Origin: Anaerolineae bacterium | GTDB taxonomy: Bacteria; Chloroflexota; Anaerolineae; B4-G1; SLSP01 | Direction of reading: 5' to 3' | Length of the DNA: 15,782 bases | NCBI GenBank assembly: GCA_016927095.1 | Contig: JAFGNI010000019.1 | Span: 1 to 15,782, forward strand | Part shown: positions 5,485 through 13,169 of the stretch, one piece after another | Position numbering within the stretch: position 1 is the first letter of the stretch | How the letters are laid out: each line of letters begins with the position of its first letter | The notes under the pieces: generated by a model | Seen by the model: the letters and a program-made list of their open reading frames with translations, nothing else | The model's database searches: none | Told to the model about the DNA's origin: nothing | Position numbers and translations under genes: made by a program

Positions 5485-8400
5485 TCACGATGCTGCAACC
5501 TGCGGCGGCGCCTGGGCCTGGATCGCCTTCCACAATCGCTCCGGCGTCGCAGGCGTCTGCGTCAACATGATACCAGTGGCGTCGAAAATGGCATTGAGCA
5601 CGGCGGGTGCGACACCGTTGACCACGATCTCAGCCACGGATTTGACGCCAACGGGATGCGAGCCCTCAAAGGTCTCGATGAACAGCGTCTGCATCGGGGG
5701 GCTCTCGTCGGCGCGAAACACGCGATAATCGTCCAGCCGCGGGTTGACCGTCCGACCCTTGTCGTCATAGATCAACTCTTCCGTCAGCGCATAGCCAAGG
5801 GCCTGGTGCATCCCCCCTTCTGCCTGTCCGCTGGCCGTCTGCGGGTTGACGATTTGGCCCGAGTCCAGGGCGATCAGCAAGTTGTCCACCGTTGTCTGCC
5901 CGGTCTCGATATCGACCGTCACCTCTGCGAACTGTGCCGCGAAGGGCGGCGGGCTGACGGGGCTGAAGAACGAGGCGTGGCCCATGATCTGGTGCTGGTC
6001 TTGGGTGTGTAGCGCGTGCAACGCGATCTCGCGGAACCCCAGGGTCAGGCCATCGTCGCGCTCCGCGCGCTTGGCCCGCAGCGTGAAATCGTCGGGGGAG
6101 CCGCCAACCATCGCGGCAGCGACAGCCTTGATCTGGCGTGCCACCTCCTCGGCGGCTCTGGCGACGGCGCCACCGCTGATATAGGTGGTGCTGGAGGCAT
6201 AGGCGCCCTTGTCGAAGGGGGTGACATCGGTGTCCGATGAGCGGATGATGAGATCCTCCATCCCGCAGCCCAAGACCTCGGCGGCGATCTGGCCCAAGAC
6301 CGTGTCGGATCCCGTGCCCAGGTCGGTAGCCCCCATCATCAGGTTAAAGGACCCGTCATCATTCATCTTGATGCTGGCGGAGGCCATATCCAGGTTGGGA
6401 ATGCCGGACCCCTGCATCAGAAACGCCACCCCGATCCCGCGACGCAGATGGGGCTTACCCGGGACAACGTGCCACGCCGGATTGCCAAACTTGTCGTACC
6501 AGCCCACGGCAGCCGCCCCCTGTGTTGCGGCCTCACGCAGGGCGTTGGTCTCGATCATCTCGCCGTGGGCCTCCCGCCCCTCGCTCCACGCCTTGCTCAT
6601 GATGTTCTCGGTGTGGGGGGCGATGATGTTCTGCAGGCGGAAGTCCAGCGGGTCGCGCCCTAGTTCGGCGGCGGCGCGCGTGATGAGGGTCTCGGTGGCG
6701 ACGACGCCCTGGGTCACGCCATAGCCACGGTAGGCGCCCGCCCTCGGAAGGGTGGTGTAATAGGTCTCACCCGTGAACCGTACATCGGGGGTGTTGTAGA
6801 TCGGCAGCGTCTTGTGTCCGGTGTTGCCCAGGACAGTCAAGCCGTGACCGCCATAGGCGCCTGTATCACTGAGGGCGTCTATGTCCTGCGCCACCATCGT
6901 GTCTTCATCGTCAACGGCGATGCGAAACCTGACGCGCATGGGATGGCGCGTGGTGGTGTAGATGAACTGTTCCTCTCGCGTGAGCTCCAGCAGGACGGGC
7001 CGCCCGGTGGCGATAGTCAGGTGGGCGGGGATGTCTTCGTAGATCTCCTGCTTGTTGCCAAAAGCGCCCCCGATGCGGGGCTTGATGACCCGGATATCGC
7101 GCTCCGAGAGCCCCAACACCGGCGCTAGGATGCGGCGCACATGGAAGGGTACCTGGGTGGAGGTCAGGATCACCAGCCGGTCGTCCTCATCCCAATAGGT
7201 CAGGGTCACCCAAGGTTCCAGCGGCACGTGCTTCATCTTCTGGGTCTCGACGGTGGTCTCGAAGACATGGGCAGCCTCCGCACAAGCGCCATCCACGTCA
7301 CCGATCTCGATATTGACCTTGGCCACCAAGTTTCTAGAAGGATCGCTTTCGCCAAAGGGCACATAGTCTGGCTGATCGTGGATCACGGGCGCCCCGTCGG
7401 CCTTCGCTGCATCCACATCGAGCACCGGGGGCAGCACTTCATAGTCGACCCGGATCAGGTCGAGGGCCGCTTGGGCAATCTCGGGGGTCTCGGCTGCCAC
7501 CGCAGCGACGCGGTCGCCGACATAGCGGACTTTGTTGTCAAAGCTGACGTAGTCGAGCGGGCCAGGAATCGGATAGGACTGTCCCGCGGTCGAGTAAACG
7601 ATGCGGGGCACGTTCTTGTAGGTCAGGACCGCTGCCACCCCTGGCAGGGCTTTGGCCTCGCGGGTATCGATGTCGCGGATCCTAGCATGGGCATAGGGGC
7701 TGTGCAGGATCTTGCCGTAGAGCATCCCCGGGCGGTCAAAGTCCGCCACGAAGGCGGGCAAGCCTTGTGCCAGCTTGGGCGCATCCACCTTGGGCACCGG
7801 TTGGCCCACAACCGAGAAGCGCTGCGATTCCGCAGTGACAAAGACGGTGGGTTGCGTCTGGACCTGGGTCTGTGTGCGCCCGCGGGGTGCTCCCCCTGTC
7901 TCAAGGGGCGCCGGAGTGTCCGGTCCCTCGCTCACCGGGGTATCGCTGCCTGACGGCAACAACCCCTCCGGCATGACGAAAAGGCCCGCCCCAGACGCTG
8001 CCCCGTTGGGCGGCGACGTCTCTCCTCGCAGGATGGCGGCAGCGCGCAGAATTGCCTCCACCGGCTTCACGTGGCCCGTCTCGCGCGAGACAATCCCACT
8101 GATCGCGTCCCGCACCTCCGCCTCGGTGGGTGCGGGGTTCCGGGTCAGCAGGGCGTGACCCGCCAGAATCAGGGCCGGGGTGTCATACCCGCTCTGGATC
8201 GCGCCGGTGTCGATGAAGGCCTGCTGGAGGGGATGAAACGTCCGGTCGCGTCCCCAGCCACGTTGGTGATCGCCGCTCAAGCCCTCGATGGTGGTGATCT
8301 CGGTCCCATCGGCCTGGGCCGCCAACATCACGATGCTGTTGACGAGGCGACCATCGACAATGACCGCGCTGTAACCATCCGCGCCATCCTCGCTCCCGAA

Positions 8401-8505
8401 CTTCACGCCACGCAGTCCCTCACGCCGGAGGAGGTGGAAGAGGGTCTCGCGCGGTGCTACATCGAATTGACGCTTGTCGCCATTCAGGACGGTTGTGATC
8501 TGCAT
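5485..8505 (-). CDS. XdhD-like molybdenum hydroxylase with cysteine-free ferredoxin-like domain
   Basis: A 1006-residue cytosolic oxidoreductase of the xanthine dehydrogenase/aldehyde oxidase family. Residues 1-160 form the [2Fe-2S] plant-ferredoxin-like plus helical domain, but every ligand Cys is replaced: Ser38, Asp43, Ser46, Ile58, Ser105, Asp108, Ser140 and Glu142. A Pro/Gly/Thr-rich linker (about 161-225) leads to the molybdopterin region (226-1006). Seen there are GGAFGNKQE (479-487), AYRGYG with Arg593, GATDLGTGSDT (725-735), DKGAYASS (765-772) and the likely catalytic Glu959 in GVKSVAEI. The position of the purine-binding Glu of bovine xanthine dehydrogenase is Gln486, so xanthine need not be the substrate. 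E. coli XdhD, a proposed selenium-dependent hydroxylase, has the same fusion and, as I recall it, a similarly degenerate front domain. No FAD subunit, separate Fe-S subunit or cofactor-insertion gene is in the window. The ATG at 8505 follows AGGTGAGGA; promoter and terminator flank it as a single-gene unit. Confidence 0.9.
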   Translation of the reverse strand: MQITTVLNGDKRQFDVAPRETLFHLLRREGLRGVKFGSEDGADGYSAVIVDGRLVNSIVMLAAQADGTEITTIEGLSGDHQRGWGRDRTFHPLQQAFIDTGAIQSGYDTPALILAGHALLTRNPAPTEAEVRDAISGIVSRETGHVKPVEAILRAAAILRGETSPPNGAASGAGLFVMPEGLLPSGSDTPVSEGPDTPAPLETGGAPRGRTQTQVQTQPTVFVTAESQRFSVVGQPVPKVDAPKLAQGLPAFVADFDRPGMLYGKILHSPYAHARIRDIDTREAKALPGVAAVLTYKNVPRIVYSTAGQSYPIPGPLDYVSFDNKVRYVGDRVAAVAAETPEIAQAALDLIRVDYEVLPPVLDVDAAKADGAPVIHDQPDYVPFGESDPSRNLVAKVNIEIGDVDGACAEAAHVFETTVETQKMKHVPLEPWVTLTYWDEDDRLVILTSTQVPFHVRRILAPVLGLSERDIRVIKPRIGGAFGNKQEIYEDIPAHLTIATGRPVLLELTREEQFIYTTTRHPMRVRFRIAVDDEDTMVAQDIDALSDTGAYGGHGLTVLGNTGHKTLPIYNTPDVRFTGETYYTTLPRAGAYRGYGVTQGVVATETLITRAAAELGRDPLDFRLQNIIAPHTENIMSKAWSEGREAHGEMIETNALREAATQGAAAVGWYDKFGNPAWHVVPGKPHLRRGIGVAFLMQGSGIPNLDMASASIKMNDDGSFNLMMGATDLGTGSDTVLGQIAAEVLGCGMEDLIIRSSDTDVTPFDKGAYASSTTYISGGAVARAAEEVARQIKAVAAAMVGGSPDDFTLRAKRAERDDGLTLGFREIALHALHTQDQHQIMGHASFFSPVSPPPFAAQFAEVTVDIETGQTTVDNLLIALDSGQIVNPQTASGQAEGGMHQALGYALTEELIYDDKGRTVNPRLDDYRVFRADESPPMQTLFIETFEGSHPVGVKSVAEIVVNGVAPAVLNAIFDATGIMLTQTPATPERLWKAIQAQAPPQVAAS

Positions 8506-8542
8506 AGATCCTCACCTGTCTGTCGTGCTCTACATTTGAGCC

Positions 8543-8570
8543 ATTCTACCGGGATTGGACAATGTGTCAA
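8543..8570 (-). promoter_or_regulatory. Sigma70-type promoter of the XdhD-like gene
   Basis: On the minus strand a perfect TTGACA (8570-8565) is followed after 16 bases by TAGAAT (8548-8543), 5 of 6 to the -10 consensus. The expected transcript start is near 8536 and the leader about 31 bases. The box lies in the divergent gap 8506-8590, so any activity toward the rightward membrane genes would overlap it. Confidence 0.75.
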
Positions 8571-8590
8571 AGATTCCAAACCGGGGTACT

Positions 8591-8803
8591 ATGGACGCGG
8601 CGCCACAACGCCGCCGTACCGGGATGGTCCAGGTCGTCGGCATCGGAGGTGCGATCGCGGTCTTCACATTGGCCCTGATCCTCGCCTTTGCGGTGCTGTC
8701 GCCGGATGGCGTGCGAAAGGAAGGAAGGAGAGAAGCGCATGAGTATGCTGCACGAGGTTCACGACCAACTGACCCAAGAAGTTCGTATCAACACCCGGAC
8801 TGA
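8591..8803 (+). CDS. Possible small single-helix membrane protein
   Basis: An open frame that could start at TTG 8555, ATG 8591 or ATG 8624; from 8591 it gives 70 residues. Residues 1-9 are basic (MDAAPQRRR), 11-36 form a strong hydrophobic helix (MVQVVGIGGAIAVFTLALIL), and the rest is charged. The last 65 bases overlap, in another frame, the start of the membrane gene at 8739, which has a much better ribosome site. No good Shine-Dalgarno precedes 8591. The helix-with-basic-N-terminus pattern argues for a real small membrane protein; the overlapped tail looks like out-of-frame sequence. It may also be chance coding in a leader region. Confidence 0.35.
   Translation: MDAAPQRRRTGMVQVVGIGGAIAVFTLALILAFAVLSPDGVRKEGRREAHEYAARGSRPTDPRSSYQHPD
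8725..8730 (+). promoter_or_regulatory. Shine-Dalgarno that fixes the start at 8739
   Basis: AAGGAG lies eight bases before the ATG at 8739 within a purine-rich run. It decides against the longer in-frame start at 8688, whose extra residues are Cys/Arg-rich and unlike the rest of the protein. Confidence 0.7.
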
Positions 8804-9179
8804 TACCATCTTTGTCATCACCGCTATCGTCTTCAACTTCATCATGCTGGGCATCAGCTCGGCGCTCGCCAACGCTGCGGCGGAGGAGCTGTTGGAAGGC
8901 AGCGGCGGCACCACGAGCGCGATTGTGCTCGCCATCAACGTCGCCATCTCGATCCTCGTCAACGGGATCGCCATCTTGGGCTTGCTCACCGGGCGTGCGA
9001 CGCGCAAGACCCTGTCCCAGGGTCTGCTCAGGATGTATGAGGATGCCGAGGTGGGTCAGTACTATCACCCTTCGCTGCTCACCAACTACATGCGGCGCTA
9101 CGTGATGTTCGTCGCCATCATCGGTGTCCTTGGCTTCGCGTCGATTCTGATCCCGCTGGTGGTCCTGCTCACGGCCTAG
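8739..9179 (+). CDS. Three-helix membrane protein of unknown function
   Basis: A 146-residue integral membrane protein. A charged N-terminus (1-22, MSMLHEVHDQLTQEVRINT) is followed by membrane helices at about 24-46, 60-84 and 121-143. The segment between helices 2 and 3 is the most family-like part: RATRKTLSQGLLRMYEDAEVGQYY (86-109), a basic-then-acidic stretch probably facing the cytosol. I do not recognise a named domain and see no catalytic motif. The ATG at 8739 is followed by a second Met at residue 3. It follows a doubtful single-helix ORF that it overlaps, and it converges on the subtilase gene across a hairpin at 9213-9245. No clear promoter of its own was found in 8506-8590. Confidence 0.8.
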   Translation: MSMLHEVHDQLTQEVRINTRTDTIFVITAIVFNFIMLGISSALANAAAEELLEGSGGTTSAIVLAINVAISILVNGIAILGLLTGRATRKTLSQGLLRMYEDAEVGQYYHPSLLTNYMRRYVMFVAIIGVLGFASILIPLVVLLTA

Positions 9180-9212
9180 CCACCGGTTCGCGACCTGCCA
9201 CGACGGCCGTCC

Positions 9213-9245
9213 GCGCCCCAGGGCTTTCTGAAGGCCCTTGGGCGC
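9213..9245. terminator. Hairpin between convergent genes, likely bidirectional terminator
   Basis: Twelve-base arms (GCGCCCCAGGGC at 9213-9224 and its near complement at 9234-9245) pair with one mismatch around a 9-base loop. It lies 34 bases after the rightward stop and 17 bases beyond the leftward stop, as expected for a shared terminator. Neither side has a strong T-run. Confidence 0.65.
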
Positions 9246-9261
9246 TGCCGGCTAGCGCAAC

Positions 9262-12225
9262 CTACAGCGGGGGCTGGCTATCTGGTGCCGGGGCGACATG
9301 GAAGATGGGGCAATAGACCCGGAAGGGCACCGTGGTGAAGGTCTGTGCTGCTGAGGGAGGGCCGCTCCCACACATATTGGCGCTGTGTACGCGCCAGAAA
9401 TAGGTCTTTGCGTGGTGGAGAGGCGGCGTCACGGTGTGCGTCGTGGCGGTTGTCGTGATGGCATAGACCGGATCGGCGAAGGCGACGTCGGTCGCGATCT
9501 CAACTGTGTAGAGATCTGCGCCTGGTTGGGGATCCCAGCTCAGGAGGGGCGTGATGGGGACGTCCAGCACGGCATCTCCTGGGCTCAGCAGACGGGCGGG
9601 GGCCTCCGGTGTGGTCAGGATGTCCAACGTCGCGGTCGCCGTGGGTTGGGCCGTCTCCGACGTGCCGGTGATCTGCAGGGTGTAGCGCCCGGTGGGCGTC
9701 CCCATCGTCGCCGTGATCTCGAGGTGGCTTTGCTCCGCCACGGTGATCGGGTTGGGGGCCAGACGCGATAGGGTGCCGGTCGGCATCCCCCCGGCGGTCA
9801 GGGTGATGGGACCGGTGACTCCTGGCGGCGCTGAGGGCGTGATCGTGTAGACCCCGGTTGCCGGCCGGCAGAGTCTCAGGGTGGCGGGGGTGACCGCCAA
9901 CGTCACGACCGGTGCTGCGGTGCAGTTGTAGCAGACCAGAGCGAAATCCTGGTCGGTGGGGTCGGCCTCATCGGGCACGCCATCTCCTGCCAGGTTGGTC
10001 GCCGTGACGGTGATTGTGAACGCTCCCTGGATGCCTGCCGGCAGGAAGATGCTCTCGATGTTGTTCCGGAAGTCGGGGCTGCCGCCGGCAACCGAATGGG
10101 CACCGGAGAAGACGTTGCCCAGGTAGGTCTGACCGTTCACCGCTACGACCAGGTCAAGGTCGTTGACGTAGGCTGCCCCCGTCGTCGGTCCTGGCGCGTC
10201 GGTCCATCCCAATGTCACCCGGAAGGGCGCACTGCTCTGGGCAACGGCGCCACGGACCACCACGCTTTCCCCGGTTGTGTGTAGGATCTGCTCCTGATCC
10301 CAGAGCAGGCGCGGGGTCGTGTCGAAGGCGTTTCCTAGGTCCACGACACCGAAGCCCTGGGCGTTGGAGGGTAGGGTGTCGCCGCTGCTCACGCCATCCA
10401 GATACCGGGCGGCGTTGACGAGGTAGGCCTTCACCATAGCAGGGCTCGGCGGTGCCTCGGAGAGCCGGCTCTCGTAGAAGTGGGTCAAGAGCGAGGCGGC
10501 CCCGGAGACAGCCGGCGTGGCGTGGCTGGTGCCAGAGGAGGCCCCATAGAGCGTCTGGCCTGGCGGGTAGAAAGCGTCACAGATGTAGAAGCCGGTGTAG
10601 TTCACGGTCTGGGCCGCGGCACCCTGCACATGCGTCCCCGGTGCCACAAGCTCCGGTTTGACGCGCCCATCGTCGGTGGGCCCGCGGCTGGAGAATGACG
10701 CGATGTCGTTGGCATTGTTTGCCGCGGCCGCCGATATCCCGCATCCATCCGTCCAGGTGGGGCGGTAGCTCTCCGCAGCCCCCACGGTGATGATATTCTT
10801 GGCGTTGGCGGGGGATCCGATGGTGTTGGGCGAGCTACCCGAGTTACCGGCGGCGAAGACAATAGTGACCGGCTGCTCTCCCGCAGTTGTGGGATCTGCA
10901 TCCCTCACCAGCGCATCATAGATCTGGTCATCGATCAAGTAGCCGCCGGCGCCCGGGGTATCGCCCCACGAGTTGGAGATGATGCGGGCGCCCCCGTTGT
11001 AGGACGCCGTCACCAGGTCGACATAGTCCGGATAGGCCCAACCGCTCGCGTTCCCGAAGATCTTGGAGCCGGCGATCGGGCCGAAGGGATTGATGCCCAG
11101 CCCGTAGTTGTAGCCGTTGGCGTCCTCGTAGGGAAAGCCCGTCAGGGCGTTGTACCCCCCGACGATGGAGGCATTGAGGTTGCCGTGGCCCCCGCCCCCA
11201 TCCGCGGTCGGATCCGTGGTCCAGTTGGCGTTGTAGACCAGGCGATCCGGCTGGGCGATGTCCCCGGCGGCATAGAAGTCGGGGTGTTGTGGTGTCGCAT
11301 CCCCGTTATCGATGCCGTCGTCGGTAATATCGACGATCGGATAGGCGCTTGCCGTTGTTGTCAGCCCTACGGTCGCCGTCAGCCAGTTGAGATACCCGGT
11401 GCCACTGGGCCGGCTGCCGTCGAGGGTGAGGTTCCCCGCCACAAGCTGGCCCTGCACCTCATCGAGCAGCCGCGGCGTGATCGCCGGCTCAATGCTGATC
11501 ATCTCGGGGAGGTGGGCCAGGGGGAATAGCGCCGTGCCCTCTATCGTGACAACGAGGTTGGTGAGTTTTCCCACCGTGTGAGCGGGCCGCAATACCTGCG
11601 TGGCCTTCTGCTCGATGATCTGACGGGCTATGCCGGCCCCGTCGTGCTCAAAGAACTGCACGGTCACCGTCAGAGGCTCGGAGCTGCCGAGCTTGGTCAA
11701 TAGGTCCGGATGGATCACATAGGCGGGCTCATAAGCGCCGTACCACCGGATGGGGGCACTGCCTATCAGGTCGCGAACGGCGGATGGTGTGCCCCAGATA
11801 AGATAGGCGTAGTCCGGCATATAGGTGACAATTTCCAGGCCTGCGTGAAGGATGGCCTGTATCCAAGTGTCCTGAATGGGCCCTGGGAACTGGATGAGGT
11901 AGAGTGCCGCCGCAGAGCCCGTCCCGTGGCGCCGCAGGCCTTGAGGGATGGAAGGGACCCGATCGCGTGGGTCAAAGGTCCCGACGCGGAGCCTCAGCAG
12001 AAGCCTGGACTGCCGAGAGGGACTGAGAAGGGGTTCTTCGGGACCGGGGCCAAGCAAGGCGGTTTGGAGCGGGTTCTCTGTTACCGGTCCCCGATGCGCT
12101 ATGCCCGCTGCAAGGGCCGGATCTGGGGAAAATCCATCCGCAGAAGCCGTGAAGACGGTGCCCACGGCAGCGCTCAGCGCTGCCAGCAGTCCGATGCCGC
12201 AGAGTAAGTATGTCCAGAAGCGCAT
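9262..12225 (-). CDS. Secreted subtilisin-like serine protease (S8, KP-43-like)
   Basis: A 987-residue exported endopeptidase precursor. A Sec signal peptide (1-29, cut after FTASA) is followed by a long propeptide-like region to about 260. The S8 domain (about 290-640) has Asp302 (TDDGID), His347 in GGHGNLNAS, the oxyanion Asn461 in FAAGNSG and Ser567 in GTSHATPA. The usual HGTH is HGNL here, so the second His is missing while the catalytic one stays. Residues 640-770 (LGWTDAPG, NDLDLVV, NNIESIFLP) match the beta-barrel after the catalytic domain in KP-43-type proteases. An Ig-like domain (775-870) and a fibronectin III-like domain (875-967) end in FRVYCPIFH, which resembles the YLP-containing tails of many Chloroflexota secreted proteins. 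The ATG at 12225 has GAGGT close upstream. The PAP2-like gene lies 58 bases upstream on the same strand and the two are probably co-transcribed. Substrate unknown. Confidence 0.93.
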   Translation of the reverse strand: MRFWTYLLCGIGLLAALSAAVGTVFTASADGFSPDPALAAGIAHRGPVTENPLQTALLGPGPEEPLLSPSRQSRLLLRLRVGTFDPRDRVPSIPQGLRRHGTGSAAALYLIQFPGPIQDTWIQAILHAGLEIVTYMPDYAYLIWGTPSAVRDLIGSAPIRWYGAYEPAYVIHPDLLTKLGSSEPLTVTVQFFEHDGAGIARQIIEQKATQVLRPAHTVGKLTNLVVTIEGTALFPLAHLPEMISIEPAITPRLLDEVQGQLVAGNLTLDGSRPSGTGYLNWLTATVGLTTTASAYPIVDITDDGIDNGDATPQHPDFYAAGDIAQPDRLVYNANWTTDPTADGGGGHGNLNASIVGGYNALTGFPYEDANGYNYGLGINPFGPIAGSKIFGNASGWAYPDYVDLVTASYNGGARIISNSWGDTPGAGGYLIDDQIYDALVRDADPTTAGEQPVTIVFAAGNSGSSPNTIGSPANAKNIITVGAAESYRPTWTDGCGISAAAANNANDIASFSSRGPTDDGRVKPELVAPGTHVQGAAAQTVNYTGFYICDAFYPPGQTLYGASSGTSHATPAVSGAASLLTHFYESRLSEAPPSPAMVKAYLVNAARYLDGVSSGDTLPSNAQGFGVVDLGNAFDTTPRLLWDQEQILHTTGESVVVRGAVAQSSAPFRVTLGWTDAPGPTTGAAYVNDLDLVVAVNGQTYLGNVFSGAHSVAGGSPDFRNNIESIFLPAGIQGAFTITVTATNLAGDGVPDEADPTDQDFALVCYNCTAAPVVTLAVTPATLRLCRPATGVYTITPSAPPGVTGPITLTAGGMPTGTLSRLAPNPITVAEQSHLEITATMGTPTGRYTLQITGTSETAQPTATATLDILTTPEAPARLLSPGDAVLDVPITPLLSWDPQPGADLYTVEIATDVAFADPVYAITTTATTHTVTPPLHHAKTYFWRVHSANMCGSGPPSAAQTFTTVPFRVYCPIFHVAPAPDSQPPL

Positions 12226-12283
12226 GCCGACCTCGCGATGCTGGGGATGGGGGGTGATTTCTGTGGCTGATCAGCGTCGTTGA

Positions 12284-12964
12284 TCACCGTGCGATCCGCC
12301 CTGGCACAATCACCTGACGGCTGAAGATGAGGGCTGCAGCAAAGGAGAGGCTGCCCAGGCCGATGCCGGCAAGCACCTGCGCCGGCGTGTGGCGTCTAAG
12401 TTTGACGCGGGACCAGCCGACGACGGGAATCGCCAGCAGGGCCGGCGCCGCGGATAGGCCAAATCCCCAGACCAGGAAGGTGGCAATGCCGGAGATGGAA
12501 GCCGCATGGATGCTGATCTTCCAGCGCAGCGTCACGAGGTAAATCGCCGTCCACTCCAGCAGCCCGGTCCCCACCATAAGGCGCAAGATTGGGGGCGCGT
12601 TGCCCAGCATCATGGCGACCCATGTGGCGGCAAATCCGGCAATCGTGACCAACAACGCCCACTTCCTCTGTTGGCGAAAGTGGATGTCGATATCTGTGAC
12701 ATCGCCACGCTTGACCTGCCAGATCAGGAACAGGAGGGGCGCAACAAGGGCAAAGAAGACAAACAGAATGACCCACGACCAGGGCGCCGGCGCAGGAATG
12801 CTGGTGGCTGTAAAGACGGAGCCATAGACGGCAACCGCCGGCGGACTGCCCAGTTGTGAGATCAAGTGGGCGATGTGCTCGCCAAAGGTGCTGGGGCGTG
12901 GCACAGCGTCAGCGCTGAAACGCGCCGGACGCCGTTTTCGAGGCTTGGTATCGGATGGCCTCAT
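12284..12964 (-). CDS. PAP2-like integral membrane protein
   Basis: A 226-residue membrane protein related to the type 2 phosphatidic acid phosphatase fold. A basic Pro-rich N-terminus (1-26) precedes hydrophobic helices at about 42-56, 62-83, 101-120, 127-146, 155-181 and 195-213. The active-site blocks are altered. Instead of the usual KxxxxxxRP there is DVTDIDIHFRQQR (88-100). In place of PSGH there is KISIHAAS (149-156) with His153. The third block WSRVKLRRHTPAQ (184-196) keeps Ser185, Arg186 and His192 but has Gln196 where the canonical motif has Asp. It may still dephosphorylate lipid or prenyl phosphates, or it may have another role. I took the start at 12964 because AAGGTGG lies about eight bases upstream and the longer frame to 13105 is low-complexity Cys/Arg/Gly sequence running through the promoter. 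The subtilase gene follows. Confidence 0.8.
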   Translation of the reverse strand: MRPSDTKPRKRRPARFSADAVPRPSTFGEHIAHLISQLGSPPAVAVYGSVFTATSIPAPAPWSWVILFVFFALVAPLLFLIWQVKRGDVTDIDIHFRQQRKWALLVTIAGFAATWVAMMLGNAPPILRLMVGTGLLEWTAIYLVTLRWKISIHAASISGIATFLVWGFGLSAAPALLAIPVVGWSRVKLRRHTPAQVLAGIGLGSLSFAAALIFSRQVIVPGRIAR

Positions 12965-13093
12965 CCCTCTCCCCACCTTTCGACCTGTCTGTTCGTGCCA
13001 TTGACTTCCGGCTCTGCCAAAGGGACAGCAGCGCCCGACCGAGGGGCCTGCCCCCGCCCGATGAGCGTGTCCGGAAACCGGTGCCACAGTGCT

Positions 13094-13102
13094 AGTATAC
13101 CA
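13094..13102 (-). promoter_or_regulatory. Extended -10 promoter for the PAP2-like/subtilase unit
   Basis: On the minus strand TGG directly precedes TATACT (TATACT at 13099-13094), an extended -10 element (TGn plus a 5 of 6 hexamer). No good -35 hexamer lies 16-18 bases upstream. The transcript would start near 13087 and have a leader of about 123 bases, part of the 205-base spacer 12965-13169. That leader is G/C-rich with short stems only, and I recognise no riboswitch in it. Confidence 0.5.
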
Positions 13103-13108
13103 CATGAG

Positions 13109-13136
13109 TTGCCGTTGCCGTGAGTTAGGTTAGGAT
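13109..13136 (+). promoter_or_regulatory. Weak candidate promoter for the SDR gene
   Basis: TTGCCG (13109-13114) and TAGGAT (13131-13136) are 16 bases apart, each 4 to 5 matches to consensus. It would give a leader of about 27 bases to the GTG at 13170. The fit is modest and is offered only because no better candidate lies in the divergent gap. Confidence 0.35.
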
Positions 13137-13169
13137 GGGCCGAAAACTACCAGCTCTGTAGGAGAAGCC

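Noticed and set aside
7141..7953. Long rightward open frame of 270 codons opposite the molybdenum hydroxylase.
   Set aside because: It is antisense to conserved Moco-binding sequence, has His/Gly/Arg-rich composition and no motif; GC-rich antisense frames are often open.
8591..9179. A single gene broken by a frameshift between the 8591 frame and the 8739 frame.
   Set aside because: The gene at 8739 has its own strong ribosome site and a complete charged N-terminus, so two separate reading frames explain the data better.
12268..12286. Two TGATCA hexamers between the PAP2-like gene and the subtilase gene, as a possible hairpin or operator.
   Set aside because: The stem is only six bases with an AT-rich pairing and overlaps the stop codon; chance is likely.
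12965..13090. Riboswitch or structured leader ahead of the PAP2-like gene.
   Set aside because: Only short GC stems are visible and no known riboswitch core could be matched by eye.
12965..13105. N-terminal extension of the PAP2-like protein to 13105.
   Set aside because: It is Cys/Gly/Arg-rich and runs across the leader and promoter; the ATG at 12964 has a ribosome site.
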